Shown one piece after another: positions 13,593 to 22,159 of a DNA stretch of 30,503 bases. The position numbers and the translations under genes were made by a program. A model generated the notes under the pieces. It had not been told where the DNA came from and did no database searches. It saw nothing but the letters and a program-made list of their open reading frames with translations. Location of the stretch: positions 1 through 30,503 of the IMG/VR virus record IMGVR_UViG_3300020469_000168, one strand, 5' to 3'. Origin of the DNA: a virus. Within the stretch, counting starts at the first letter, position 1; the number at the start of each line of letters is the position of its first letter.

Positions 13593-15824
13593 TCAAAAGT
13601 CTTTTAAAATGTGATCTTCAGAGATAGGATCATCTTTGGGACGTGCCCAGATACGAACCGACTTTGACTTCTTACTAACAGGATCTTTTCTGCGTGTTAC
13701 TTGTCGTCTCCAACCCATAGTTTGAAGAACATCAGCAACACGTCGTGATTCCTTACGACCTTGCTGTCGTGGGTCAAGATCTAGTGCACTCGTTAAAACT
13801 TCTGAAGCGGTAACTTCAGGTTTATCAATGCAGTAAGAAGCAATTTTTTCAGTCCAAGGATCAGGATCGCCAAACTCTTGAATATAATCAGCAATCTGTG
13901 CGATCTCACCACTATTAAATTCATAGCCTTCACCTTGTCGATACGCTTGAACAGCGGCAGCCCAAAGCATGTCCCGCTCTTCAGTTAGCTTTTTCCAAGG
14001 TATGAGAAATCCTGCACCAATTTCAAGAGGAACAAACCGTCTATTACCTGTGGAATCCACAAGGAATTGATTACGGTTTGTTGTACCGATCATGACAAAG
14101 CGACGTGTTAGTCGTTCTGGCAAGCTTGCGTAAGGACGTCGGACTTCATCACAGCGAGTGGTAATGAGATTTTTAAAGTTTTCAATGTTGCGAGCATTGA
14201 AAAAGTGATCAATCTCAGGCAACTCAAGTAGCCATGCCACATGCAGTCGATACTGCTCTTTCATGAGCGTCTCAAGTGGAGTAGTGACTTCAGCGAACAG
14301 ACGGTCAGGAACCAAGCTGCGGCTGAACATCGACTTACCAACGCCTTGAGCCCCGACAAGAATTGGTAGCCAGCTCATTGAGCAGCCCGGTTTGTAAGCA
14401 CGGGCTACAGCACCAATCATCATTCGCTGCATTGCCAAAGTGGCTAGCGAGTGAGGGTTACCAAGAAAGACTTCTCCAATACGATTCCAATCTGCATGAG
14501 GAATAGCATGGTCGGCACACTTGTCAAGGTAACGACGAATAGGGCAGTAAGAGTTTTTACCAGCTGCATATTGAATAGCATTTTTAATTCGCATCTCAGG
14601 GATAAAGACACCATGCTCACAGCTGAGCTTTGTTGTCATTAAATCAAGATCGTTGCCTTGCAGTTCGATTGTTTTACCAGTGTTATCAGTGTATTCAATC
14701 GCCCCAGTAAGCTGGTTCTTACGTAGTCCATGCAGAATTTCTTGGACTTTTACTACGTCTCCTTCTCGCTCTTTGGCTAGATCGTCTGACGAACGTTTGG
14801 GGCGACCGCGCTTTTTTGTAACCACATCCGTATCTGGTAGTGGCTCAAATTCAATGACATTATCTGTGTTCATAAGTGGCAATGTATCTAATAAGTTGTC
14901 AAAGTTCGGCAGCTCGTCGAACTCTGTGTATCCAGCAGCTCCACCAGCAGCACCAAAACGTAACTGTGATGGTAAGTGGCTAGTCCAAGATGAATCTTGT
15001 TTCTTAGCCAACGAATAAAGTGTAGTATGACCGGCATAATTGCCGAGACCTCTCCACTTAAATGGACGAATATTTTCATCTTTGTGTCCGTGATGACCGC
15101 GTAGAACCCAGTCAACCCAATCATCAAATATGACTTCGCCTACACCCGCACAAGCAGCCATGACAGGGGTGAAGTAGCTGTCATATTCACCGTCATCAGA
15201 TGGGCGCAGGAACTCACGTAGGAGCCACTGACATCGTTTTACATCAATGTCAGTAACGTCTGCATGCACAAAGTTGATTGTCTCTTCGTAGTCAATATCT
15301 TTAAGCAGAAAGTCCGGAACAGGTTCAGCTTCTTTATTGACATTCCATTCAGCATTAGTATTGCCAAACCACAGCCTCTCAGGCTTTTGCCCGCTATTGT
15401 CGATCAGCTTTTCAATACCTAAATCAGCTAACAAGCGATCAACAATGAGCCAATAAGCACCACGATGCTGCTGAGTTGACTCAAGCTGTATGGCTAGCGG
15501 GAAGATGGCACGGAATCTATGCTCTTGCTCTGTATGGCTAGAGCTGGTGTAAGTAGCAGCACACCATTGGCGAGCGGTATCGGTAGTCCAGAACCTGGCT
15601 AATGTCGTGTCTCCATCAACATCAATAGCAATGAGATTGCTACCACGAGCGTTATCAGCCCTACGGTACCGATCGACAAAGTGAGTAGAGCACCAGGCGT
15701 ATCCAGCAGATACCCATCCTTGTAGCCACGCAAGACTTTCATTAATGTTAAGCCATCCATTAGCTGTCTCCCTTGCATTGCCCTTGTTCTGGCAATTGCG
15801 GTTCACTGCTATCCGTAGTTTCAT
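13593..15824 (-). CDS. PrimPol-type primase fused to VirE-type P-loop helicase
   Basis: A 743-residue replication protein. The N-terminal ~160 residues look like an archaeo-eukaryotic primase: LIAIDVDGD (metal-binding Asp68/70), TYTSSSHT, HRFRAIFPL and KPERLWFGNTNA. A helical linker (~190-330) follows. The helicase domain of the virulence-associated E family follows, with Walker A VGAQGVGKS (Lys near 497), a Walker B-like WLLELPEID, a sensor MIGTTNR and an arginine-rich GNRRFVPLE. A C-terminal winged-helix-like part completes it. This replaces the T7 gp4 primase-helicase and is typical of siphovirus-like replication modules. It has a very strong ribosome site (GAGGAGG four bases before ATG) and overlaps the nuclease gene by 65 bases. 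Confidence 0.88.
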   Translation of the reverse strand: MKLRIAVNRNCQNKGNARETANGWLNINESLAWLQGWVSAGYAWCSTHFVDRYRRADNARGSNLIAIDVDGDTTLARFWTTDTARQWCAATYTSSSHTEQEHRFRAIFPLAIQLESTQQHRGAYWLIVDRLLADLGIEKLIDNSGQKPERLWFGNTNAEWNVNKEAEPVPDFLLKDIDYEETINFVHADVTDIDVKRCQWLLREFLRPSDDGEYDSYFTPVMAACAGVGEVIFDDWVDWVLRGHHGHKDENIRPFKWRGLGNYAGHTTLYSLAKKQDSSWTSHLPSQLRFGAAGGAAGYTEFDELPNFDNLLDTLPLMNTDNVIEFEPLPDTDVVTKKRGRPKRSSDDLAKEREGDVVKVQEILHGLRKNQLTGAIEYTDNTGKTIELQGNDLDLMTTKLSCEHGVFIPEMRIKNAIQYAAGKNSYCPIRRYLDKCADHAIPHADWNRIGEVFLGNPHSLATLAMQRMMIGAVARAYKPGCSMSWLPILVGAQGVGKSMFSRSLVPDRLFAEVTTPLETLMKEQYRLHVAWLLELPEIDHFFNARNIENFKNLITTRCDEVRRPYASLPERLTRRFVMIGTTNRNQFLVDSTGNRRFVPLEIGAGFLIPWKKLTEERDMLWAAAVQAYRQGEGYEFNSGEIAQIADYIQEFGDPDPWTEKIASYCIDKPEVTASEVLTSALDLDPRQQGRKESRRVADVLQTMGWRRQVTRRKDPVSKKSKSVRIWARPKDDPISEDHILKDF

Positions 15825-16554
15825 TATCCTCCTCTATTTTGTGAAATTGTTCAGCTCGTTTAAGGAAACGAGACTCGTATAGATTCATTTGATCTCCATC
15901 AATGAATATGCCTTGAGTTGTTTCAGGTGTTGAAACAATAATCAAAGCAACATCACATTTGAATCCAGTACGTTCAGCAAGTGCAAGCCGATAAGCTGCC
16001 ATTTGCTGGGCACACTTTTGATACTTCCTGAAGCCACCGAAACCAATACGGTCACCGCGTTCTGGGAATGTATTCATGTATGGTCCGTTGCTGGTCTTAA
16101 AGTCAGCAATGACTTTGACACCACCAATTTCGCCAATTAAGTCAGGGCAACCTGCATATTTATGTTCAGTAGACCAAACAAATGCAACTTCTTTATCCTC
16201 CGATCTCAAATGATACCAATCAGGACGCAAAGGACGCTCTGACCAATGAAGTATATCAAACCAATCTAGATATTGTGTAATACCATTCCAAAAGTCTCCA
16301 TATTCATCCGGTACACCAGGGTCAAGACCACGGAGATAATTTTCACAGCCAAGGTGAATAGCTGAGCCACGTTTGCTAGCAGCTTCTAGAGCACCAGGAT
16401 TGTTTTGTTGCCAAGTTTTTAACCCTGCTTTGGACTTAGCGCTTTCCGTCGCAGACAACACTGTTGTGACAGACGGAAGATAAAGCCCAGAACAGAGGTA
16501 CTTCCGGTACCCAGCGGGAGTCTGGATACGGAAGGGTTTGCTCTGTGTGTTCAT
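15760..16554 (-). CDS. PD-(D/E)XK nuclease (RecB/Cas4-like exonuclease)
   Basis: A 264-residue protein with the PD-(D/E)XK core: a conserved RG..H (KRGSAIHLGCENYL), then GCPDLIGEIGGVKVIADFKT with catalytic Asp, Asp and Lys in the D-x(n)-D-x-K arrangement, and a Gln-Tyr motif helix QMAAYRLALAE. This makes it a RecB/Cas4-type single-strand exonuclease that could process ends or recombine DNA in replication. It starts one base after the preceding stop and overlaps the primase start. Confidence 0.85.
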   Translation of the reverse strand: MNTQSKPFRIQTPAGYRKYLCSGLYLPSVTTVLSATESAKSKAGLKTWQQNNPGALEAASKRGSAIHLGCENYLRGLDPGVPDEYGDFWNGITQYLDWFDILHWSERPLRPDWYHLRSEDKEVAFVWSTEHKYAGCPDLIGEIGGVKVIADFKTSNGPYMNTFPERGDRIGFGGFRKYQKCAQQMAAYRLALAERTGFKCDVALIIVSTPETTQGIFIDGDQMNLYESRFLKRAEQFHKIEEDNETTDSSEPQLPEQGQCKGDS

Positions 16555-16555
16555 A

Positions 16556-16903
16556 TCAATAATCAGTGTCGTCTACGGATTCCTGAAACGTTTGGCTATA
16601 CGTCGGGCTTTCAGAAGCGCTCCCGGCTGACGGTTGAAACATGGCGTATAACTGCCCAACGGCATTACCAACAGCTTCAGTAACTTGACCAACGGCACTT
16701 ACTTCTTGACGCATCGCATTTACTTCTTGACGCAATGCGATCACATGATCCATTAGGGACGGAGGTTTTGTTGTAGGCGGTTGAGGAGCAGCGGGTTGCT
16801 CCGGAGGATTAACTGTGGGCGGTTGTCCTTGTTGAGCATTAGCCATGATTTGAGCAAGTCGTGCTTGCATTTCAGGTGGGAGATTTTGCAGTGCGTTTGA
16901 CAT
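16556..16903 (-). CDS. Pro/Gln-rich protein with C-terminal coiled coil
   Basis: A 115-residue protein: a short helix (MSNALQNLPPEMQARLAQIM), a proline-rich linker (~29-48), a heptad-like helix (HVIALRQEVNAMRQEVSAVG) and an acidic tail ending DDTDY. It is probably an oligomerising replication accessory. No family is recognised. Coupled upstream by TAATG. Confidence 0.7.
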   Translation of the reverse strand: MSNALQNLPPEMQARLAQIMANAQQGQPPTVNPPEQPAAPQPPTTKPPSLMDHVIALRQEVNAMRQEVSAVGQVTEAVGNAVGQLYAMFQPSAGSASESPTYSQTFQESVDDTDY

Positions 16904-17088
16904 TAGAATTCTTCTTTAAGTTGTTTAGTAACGATTTCGCCTACGATTTCTTCGAAGGCACGGCGGAGTTCATACTCCAAGTCATCTCGTTCCGCTTTGG
17001 CTCGATTGACTGTGATTGCAGGTACTGTCAGAGTTGCAGTTGCTTCATGCAGTCCGACATCATTTTTAAATATTGTGAGATCTATCAT
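16903..17088 (-). CDS. Small protein (61 aa) in replication operon
   Basis: A 61-residue protein with an N-terminal beta part and a helical, charged C-terminal part ending KQLKEEF. The start overlaps the preceding stop (GAATTCTAATG). Function unknown. Confidence 0.7.
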   Translation of the reverse strand: MIDLTIFKNDVGLHEATATLTVPAITVNRAKAERDDLEYELRRAFEEIVGEIVTKQLKEEF

Positions 17089-17834
17089 TAGAATTCAGTT
17101 TCATTGTCTTGTTCTTCTTTTTTAGTTTTAGCTTTAGGCAATACAGTTGAGCCACGTTTGTCTACTCCACCAGCAGGTAGACCTTTCTCGTCGCTTTGCT
17201 TGCCATCAAAAGGATCTTTTCCTTCAAAGAAATTTGGCAGCCAGATTGTGCTCTCTTGATCGGACCACTCTTTTGCAATTCTTTCAGGTACTTTCCGTAC
17301 TTTAGGTAAGATGCTGTATGAAGTTTCCAGGCCAGTTCCCTTACGACTAATCTTAATCGAAAAATTGGCAAGACCTTCTTTAGTCCATGTGTAGTCTTCA
17401 TCTTCTTGTAGGATTTCAGTTAGTTGTTCACGCAAAGATTTTTGTTCAATGAACATAACCTCAAGACGACCACGGGCAGCGGATGTTGCAACCCATGCGA
17501 GGAATCGTCGAGGCTTGACGTAGGAGCCGTCAATTTTTGGTCTGTCTGGTTTTGACCAGTCGGTTTCTCTTGCGAGATCGTCTGGAGTTCCAGGATGACT
17601 GCGAGTGACAACATAGCCATTAAAACGGAGCTCGCCGTCTTTACCCCTGGCCTCGCTAGCGTATTGCCAACCAACGATTGCGTGTCCTGTTTCGTAGCAT
17701 CCAAGCAATCTAAATTCTTCTGACTCTCCATCTTTAAGTGAACTAGGTTTCCAATAAGGTTGTGCTTCTGCTTTTTCAATAGTGTCTTTTTTACCTTCAC
17801 CGAGCAACTCGGGAGGTAGAACTTGTAAGGTCAT
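17088..17834 (-). CDS. Replication-module protein with acidic C-terminal tail
   Basis: A 248-residue protein with a beta-rich middle (SEEFRLLGCYETGHAIVGW, ELRFNGYVVTRSH, RRFLAWVATSAARGRLEVMF) and a charged, probably disordered tail ending EEQDNETEF. The gene position at the head of the nuclease/primase operon and an acidic tail with terminal Phe recall ssDNA-binding or recombination mediator proteins such as T7 gp2.5. This is inference only, as no family motif is clear. Confidence 0.8.
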   Translation of the reverse strand: MTLQVLPPELLGEGKKDTIEKAEAQPYWKPSSLKDGESEEFRLLGCYETGHAIVGWQYASEARGKDGELRFNGYVVTRSHPGTPDDLARETDWSKPDRPKIDGSYVKPRRFLAWVATSAARGRLEVMFIEQKSLREQLTEILQEDEDYTWTKEGLANFSIKISRKGTGLETSYSILPKVRKVPERIAKEWSDQESTIWLPNFFEGKDPFDGKQSDEKGLPAGGVDKRGSTVLPKAKTKKEEQDNETEF

Positions 17835-17897
17835 ATGATTGTTTAAGTGACCTTACAAATATAAGTAATACAATTAATAAATGTGGGCTAGAAACTA

Positions 17898-18047
17898 ATG
17901 ACACGAATGGCTGGAGATTACATGTTGAAAGGTAAGAATCTTTACTGCAAAGGTGAAAGTTTGCTAAACAACGGATCTGTATTACCTTTCAATGCACAGC
18001 CGCAAGAGCAAGCATTACATATGAAAATAGCTAAAAACCAGTCATAA
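17898..18047 (+). CDS. Plus-strand micro-gene (49 aa) inside the minus-strand operon
   Basis: ATG 17898 to TAA 18047 gives MTRMAGDYMLKGKNLYCKGE, then SLLNNGSVLPFNAQPQEQAL. It is the only coding-like content of the ~320-base gap between the acidic-tail protein and SSB, and it is read divergently from the former. Composition is protein-like, but no family is recognised. Confidence 0.45.
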   Translation: MTRMAGDYMLKGKNLYCKGESLLNNGSVLPFNAQPQEQALHMKIAKNQS

Positions 18048-18069
18048 AAAAAGACCTTATAAAGGCCTT
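18046..18069 (-). terminator. Terminator after the SSB gene (minus strand)
   Basis: On the minus strand AAGGCCTT-TAT-AAGGTCTT forms an 8-bp stem (one G-U) followed by TTTTT, 89 bases after the SSB stop. It should separate the thyX-side transcript from the replication operon that starts at 17834. Confidence 0.75.
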
Positions 18070-18157
18070 CGAAATTTTCTATCTCATTTTTAGGCCCCTA
18101 TGGGCTTTTTTATATATTGGTAGGTCATACCAGTATGGCGGTACTAGACGTGGGCCA

Positions 18158-18817
18158 TCAATAATCGGGCGTGGGGTCAACTTCCGCATAGCCCGACGCA
18201 GTTCCGTTCGTCGCTGGATTGCTGCGAGATTTCCGCTGCTCTTTTCGAGTAGTGAAATCAGTAGCGACAATGGCTCGATAGGGAGAATCAGAATCGTCTT
18301 TCCTATATTCGCGAAGGTAGCCTTGAACGCAGATAGCACGTCCTTTACGAATACGATCGTTGAGTTTTTTCTTGCGAGATTCATGTGTTTCAAGGTATAA
18401 CCAAGTAGTTACGTCTGAGTTGTCTAATGTGCTGCCTATTTTGACAGCAAGCTGGCCTGTTTTACGTTCTTTTATTTCTGCAGATCCAAAGAAAGCGTTG
18501 CCAAGAACTACTTGATTGCAGTACATATCTTGTGGAACGTTAGGTTCAATAGTACTAACGATAAGATCAAGAGGTTGTTTTGGGTCTTCACTAAAAACAA
18601 TATTGCCAGTAATTAATGCCCTAGTGCCTGGAGCCCATTCAGTAAAAGCAGTCAGCTTTGCACCTTCTCGGTCGTAGCAGAGGAGCCGGAATCGTACCTC
18701 TCCATTACTATTACCAGCGGGCACAGCAGCGTCAGCACCGCGATAGTTAAGCCCGTAAGCAGTAATTTGATCTGGGCTAAGAGATTTAAGTTCAATAGTT
18801 GCTGCAATGAAATTCAT
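18158..18817 (-). CDS. ssb: Single-stranded DNA-binding protein, apparently two OB folds
   Basis: A 219-residue protein. Residues ~1-85 (MNFIAATIELKSLSPDQ ... GTRALITGNIVF) and ~98-190 (NQVVLGNAFFGSAEIKERK ... AICVQGYLREYRK ... AIVATDF) each follow the SSB OB-fold layout, including the late G-x-I/V strand. It ends with a flexible Ser/Asn-rich linker and the acidic tip AEVDPTPDY. Bacterial SSBs have one OB fold and tetramerise, so two folds in tandem could dimerise. It lies between thyX and a terminator, separate from the main replication operon. Confidence 0.7.
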   Translation of the reverse strand: MNFIAATIELKSLSPDQITAYGLNYRGADAAVPAGNSNGEVRFRLLCYDREGAKLTAFTEWAPGTRALITGNIVFSEDPKQPLDLIVSTIEPNVPQDMYCNQVVLGNAFFGSAEIKERKTGQLAVKIGSTLDNSDVTTWLYLETHESRKKKLNDRIRKGRAICVQGYLREYRKDDSDSPYRAIVATDFTTRKEQRKSRSNPATNGTASGYAEVDPTPDY

Positions 18818-18851
18818 TATTTAGTTTCATAGTCAGCCTCTAATATAAGCA

Positions 18852-19484
18852 CTAACCCCACATTGCGCGAGATATTGTAGGCAACTTAGTGTCTAATATT
18901 TCGCCAACAGATCTAGCAATTTGCATATGCTCTTTTTGTGTACCGTTGTCTGCACGCAAATCTATGTAATGTAGCCAACTGCGAATTGTTCCACTCATAT
19001 ATAAACGAGTAACTGTGTTTAAAGGAAGCACGGATCTAGAACACTCCTTGGCTACGCCTGAGTGAAGAAGTGACTCATAGAGATTTACAGCTTCTCGAAA
19101 ATGATCATCAATACGCTGCTTATAATACTCTTGAGTTTCTACAGGCAAGTCATCTATTGAATTTTGCCTGTTCTTTTCATCCTGTCTTCGGAGATCAGGC
19201 AATACTGTAGCGAACGTATCTGTCGGGATAGCGTACCTTTGAGAAAACTCTTGAAAGGAGAACGATCTATGCCTAAGAATTTGTGGAGCAATTGCACGAG
19301 TTGTGTGTATCTCAACGCACATTGACGCCATTTCAAATGGAGACCAGTGCTTGTGCTTAATGAGATATTTGAGAAGTTTTTCACAGTCAGGGTTATCTTC
19401 GTTTTTTGGATTGGATACTCTCGCAATTTTACCGATAAGTTGTTCGGCGTCAGGAGTTATCCAAATTAAATTAGCATTATGCAT
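18852..19484 (-). CDS. thyX: Flavin-dependent thymidylate synthase ThyX
   Basis: A 210-residue protein containing the ThyX signature RHRSFSFQEFSQRY (71-84), which matches RHRxxSxxxxSxRY. Other conserved blocks are SPFEMASMCVEIHTTRAI, ECSRSVLPLNT and SGTIRSWLHYIDLR. It makes dTMP from dUMP using methylenetetrahydrofolate, FAD and NAD(P)H and acts with the RNR genes to raise dNTP supply. Picocyanobacteria also use ThyX, so the phage copy complements the host route. It is divergent from the plus-strand gene at 19523. Confidence 0.95.
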   Translation of the reverse strand: MHNANLIWITPDAEQLIGKIARVSNPKNEDNPDCEKLLKYLIKHKHWSPFEMASMCVEIHTTRAIAPQILRHRSFSFQEFSQRYAIPTDTFATVLPDLRRQDEKNRQNSIDDLPVETQEYYKQRIDDHFREAVNLYESLLHSGVAKECSRSVLPLNTVTRLYMSGTIRSWLHYIDLRADNGTQKEHMQIARSVGEILDTKLPTISRAMWG

Positions 19485-19522
19485 TACAATTGCAATAGTG
19501 TTATTAGATAGTAACAGGTAAA

Positions 19523-20407
19523 ATGTCGTTTGATTCTAAATGGAGTGAACTATCTGAAGATCAAAGAACAGCAGCTAAAGAACAGCATGGAGGGAGTAGA
19601 AGTAGTTGGCAAGACGCAAAAGCCAGGTCTCAAGGTTATAAAGATAGATCTGATTTTGAAACGCAAAGATCAGCTTCTAAAACTTTAGAACCTTCATCGC
19701 AACCTTCGGCTGCTACTACTAATACTTCTAACTCAGACGCATTAAACAATGAGCATTCACCTAAAGCTAATGATGTAGGAGCTGCTGCTAAACCAGCAGT
19801 TAAAGCTCCTAATTATGATAAGCCCTTCCACGCAGCTGCACCTAAAGGACAAGCAGCTACTCCCACTAAACAGCTTACTTCTTACGAGCGTTATGTGCAA
19901 GAGCGTAAGGACAATGCTGCATCACATCATGCATCTGCTAGGCATGCTAAAGAGATGCACACAAAATTTGGAAGTGGCGATTTAGGTAGAGATAGTACAA
20001 AAGATTTCTATGATGGAATGGCGGCTAAGAACGCAAGGCGAACTAATGAAAGTTACAAGTACGACAAAGTCAATGATCCTCACGTCAAAGCATTGATGGA
20101 GTCTGGTAATGACTATAACGAACTGGAAGTATTAAGAAGTAGAAATGGTGGAGAATATCAAGATCCCAGCAGAGATCCACATTATGGTGGTGACCTCTAT
20201 AAAGCATATGGTGGTGGTCACGAAGGATACACAAACTGGAAAAATAATTTCTCAATTTACAGCAGAGGTGGATTCCAAGGCGTGCAAGATATGATGTCAA
20301 CTGAGGATGTACAAAAATCAAGAGACCAACGTCAATCAAACATTGATGCTTGGAAAAATAGTGATGAGTACAAATTTAAGTATGGCAAATACGACTGGAG
20401 TCGTTAA
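19523..20407 (+). CDS. Large hydrophilic protein of unknown function
   Basis: A 294-residue, strongly polar protein without membrane segments or signal peptide. The first ~110 residues are Ser/Ala/Thr-rich and low-complexity. The rest is rich in Tyr, Asp, Lys and Gly (DPHYGGDLYKAYGGGHEG; DEYKFKYGKYDWSR end). It is probably disordered. Together with the next gene it forms a plus-strand island inside the minus-strand metabolic region. An internal virion or ejected protein is one possibility. No family is recognised. Confidence 0.75.
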   Translation: MSFDSKWSELSEDQRTAAKEQHGGSRSSWQDAKARSQGYKDRSDFETQRSASKTLEPSSQPSAATTNTSNSDALNNEHSPKANDVGAAAKPAVKAPNYDKPFHAAAPKGQAATPTKQLTSYERYVQERKDNAASHHASARHAKEMHTKFGSGDLGRDSTKDFYDGMAAKNARRTNESYKYDKVNDPHVKALMESGNDYNELEVLRSRNGGEYQDPSRDPHYGGDLYKAYGGGHEGYTNWKNNFSIYSRGGFQGVQDMMSTEDVQKSRDQRQSNIDAWKNSDEYKFKYGKYDWSR

Positions 20408-20489
20408 GCGTGTTTAGTTCTTAAATAAATTTAGTTGAATTCATTACAATAATAATATTAGATGTTTGAAGTTAAAACAAATGGCGTTG

Positions 20490-21038
20490 ATGACTGACGA
20501 GGAACGGAATAGAGCGTTTGGTAAAGCCAGCCGCAGTGGATCAACAATGGGTGGAAGGTCGCGGGCTGACCAGGATCCACGTAAGGAAATGGATAATTAT
20601 CAGGCAGCAGTTACTGAGATGAAAGCATCAACTGGAAAATCAAATCTAGGTATGGATGCACACGCAGAACTTAGTAAAAAACATCTTGGCTATGACAACA
20701 CTGGAATGGCAAGAAAGTATATAGAAAAAACTAAAACTAAAGACCGGCATTGGGATGACAAGACTGTAACTTATGGAGCCAATGGACCTAATCCACTTAC
20801 GTATGAAAAAAGGATGGCAATCGACCCTAACCATGGGAAAGAAGGTGATGATCCAAGAGAACTAGCAGCACAAGCAAGGAAACATACAGAGTATAAAAAA
20901 GAGTTCGCTAATCGTTCAGAAGCTAAAGAAAGAGCGGCGTCATTTGAGAGGGATTATGGGTTTACTCCTCGGTTAGATTTAAGTGAAGAGGAAAGGAAAG
21001 CTGCTCAACAACGTGGTCGCGATAGAGGTTTATATTAA
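20490..21038 (+). CDS. Hydrophilic protein of unknown function, second gene of the plus-strand island
   Basis: A ~182-residue charged protein. The ATG at 20490 (MTDEERNRAFGKASRSGS) is preferred. ATG 20481 and TTG 20466 are in-frame alternatives. The composition is Lys/Glu/Arg/Gly-rich with several helices and ends EEERKAAQQRGRDRGLY. It resembles the upstream gene in style but not clearly in sequence. Confidence 0.7.
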   Translation: MTDEERNRAFGKASRSGSTMGGRSRADQDPRKEMDNYQAAVTEMKASTGKSNLGMDAHAELSKKHLGYDNTGMARKYIEKTKTKDRHWDDKTVTYGANGPNPLTYEKRMAIDPNHGKEGDDPRELAAQARKHTEYKKEFANRSEAKERAASFERDYGFTPRLDLSEEERKAAQQRGRDRGLY

Positions 21039-21128
21039 GGTTGATATTTAGAGAGTAGTTGTCGTAATTGTTTAACAGTCAGCTGTGACGCATAGCCTGA
21101 GGTTAATAGAAGTAGCTGCGCTACGTAA

Positions 21129-21389
21129 TCACTTTTCTTCTTTGATTTTGCCATATAGATTTGGTCTAATAGATCCATGTCCACTACTAATTGAGTGGAT
21201 AGGGTTATCTTTACCTAACTTGTCGTAGTATTCATCAAAGATATCAGCTTTTGTGTAAGCACGGACTGCATCAAACTGACGCTTACCATCTTTAGTGAAA
21301 GTAATGATGTGTAGGTCAGAAGGCATTTGTTTATCATCAAATGTATCAGGACAGATTCCTTCTTCAATGATTTGAATTTTAGTTGGCAT
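21129..21389 (-). CDS. Small protein of unknown function downstream of nrdB
   Basis: An 86-residue protein, MPTKIQIIEEGICPDTFDDK onward, with TFTKDGKRQFDAVRAYTKAD and a Gly/His-containing end. It is the last gene of the RNR transcript and lies 21 bases after nrdB. No family is recognised. Confidence 0.75.
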   Translation of the reverse strand: MPTKIQIIEEGICPDTFDDKQMPSDLHIITFTKDGKRQFDAVRAYTKADIFDEYYDKLGKDNPIHSISSGHGSIRPNLYGKIKEEK

Positions 21390-21410
21390 ATGTAATGTTT
21401 GAGTATAGTT

Positions 21411-22142
21411 TCAAGCGTACTGAGGTAAATTAACGTTATTAGTCTCAAAGAAGGCAGGCATTCTTGAAGCGCGAGTACTAATTAAATTCTCTGCTTTTCC
21501 ACGGGTGTAGAGACTATCTGAACTTGCCATCCAAAAGTTAGAAGACAAGTGCTTATGAGGTGAGTCACCTTTAAGTGACTGGAGAACCCAGCCTACGGTA
21601 GCTCTACGTAATTTGTTCAGTTCTTTGTCTGACTTAAGTCCGAGTTCTTCGCAGACGAGCGTGTTAGCCGCCACGTGGGTCTGTTCGTCTCTGCTGATGT
21701 CGGCACTAGTGGTTCGTAAACCAGTATCACCAAGGAATCTGAAAATCGGGAGGAGTACGAAAAAGACGGATCTTTCAAGGACCACAGCCTTGAGGACAGG
21801 GTGTCGATCAAGTTCAAGCCAAGCTTTACAGATGCGTTGAGCTTCTTTTTCAAATTGAGGAGAGACTCCATGGGCTTCAGCAGCAAAATTAAGGGCAATG
21901 TCATGGTTCTCTTCATCTACTACATTTGATTGAAGCAGTTCCTTGCACCCCTTTACATCAGGTAAGTCACCTTTCATAGCATCGCTAATAAAGTCACCTA
22001 CCGGAATTTCAAGGCAACGTAGTGCTAATGCTCGTTGAATGACTTCTTCGCCGCCATCAAGCAGTGTGCCAGCAGTTACTTGAACAGGGGTCCAGGTGCG
22101 CTTGCGCTGGTGCAAGTGAATGTAAGGAGATTCTGCTTTCAT
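21411..22142 (-). CDS. nrdB: Class I ribonucleotide reductase beta subunit, radical Tyr position is Leu
   Basis: A 243-residue ferritin-like protein, much shorter than bacterial NrdB. The six metal ligands can be placed: Glu45, Glu77 and His80 (DEENH), Glu123 (LERSVFF), Glu153 and His156 (DEQTH). In standard enzymes the radical Tyr lies four residues after the first His. Here that residue is Leu84. Cyanophage P-SSP7-type RNRs, first called class II, have been re-assigned as class I with a beta subunit that lacks this Tyr, and this gene fits them. It would then need another radical or metal cofactor. It lies directly downstream of nrdA. Confidence 0.85.
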   Translation of the reverse strand: MKAESPYIHLHQRKRTWTPVQVTAGTLLDGGEEVIQRALALRCLEIPVGDFISDAMKGDLPDVKGCKELLQSNVVDEENHDIALNFAAEAHGVSPQFEKEAQRICKAWLELDRHPVLKAVVLERSVFFVLLPIFRFLGDTGLRTTSADISRDEQTHVAANTLVCEELGLKSDKELNKLRRATVGWVLQSLKGDSPHKHLSSNFWMASSDSLYTRGKAENLISTRASRMPAFFETNNVNLPQYA

Positions 22143-22159
22143 TGTTCTATTGATTGGGT

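Noticed and set aside
14653-15018. 121-aa open frame on the plus strand
   Set aside because: It is antisense to the middle of the primase-helicase gene, is Ser/Pro-rich low quality, and has no ribosome site. It is a shadow frame.
18079-18393. 104-aa minus-strand frame overlapping the ssb 3' end
   Set aside because: It lies mostly inside ssb in another frame and runs up to the terminator. There is no recognisable protein.
21112-21124. GTAGC-TGC-GCTAC hairpin near the convergent ends of the 20490 and 21129 genes
   Set aside because: A 5-bp stem without a U-tract on either strand is too weak to call a terminator.
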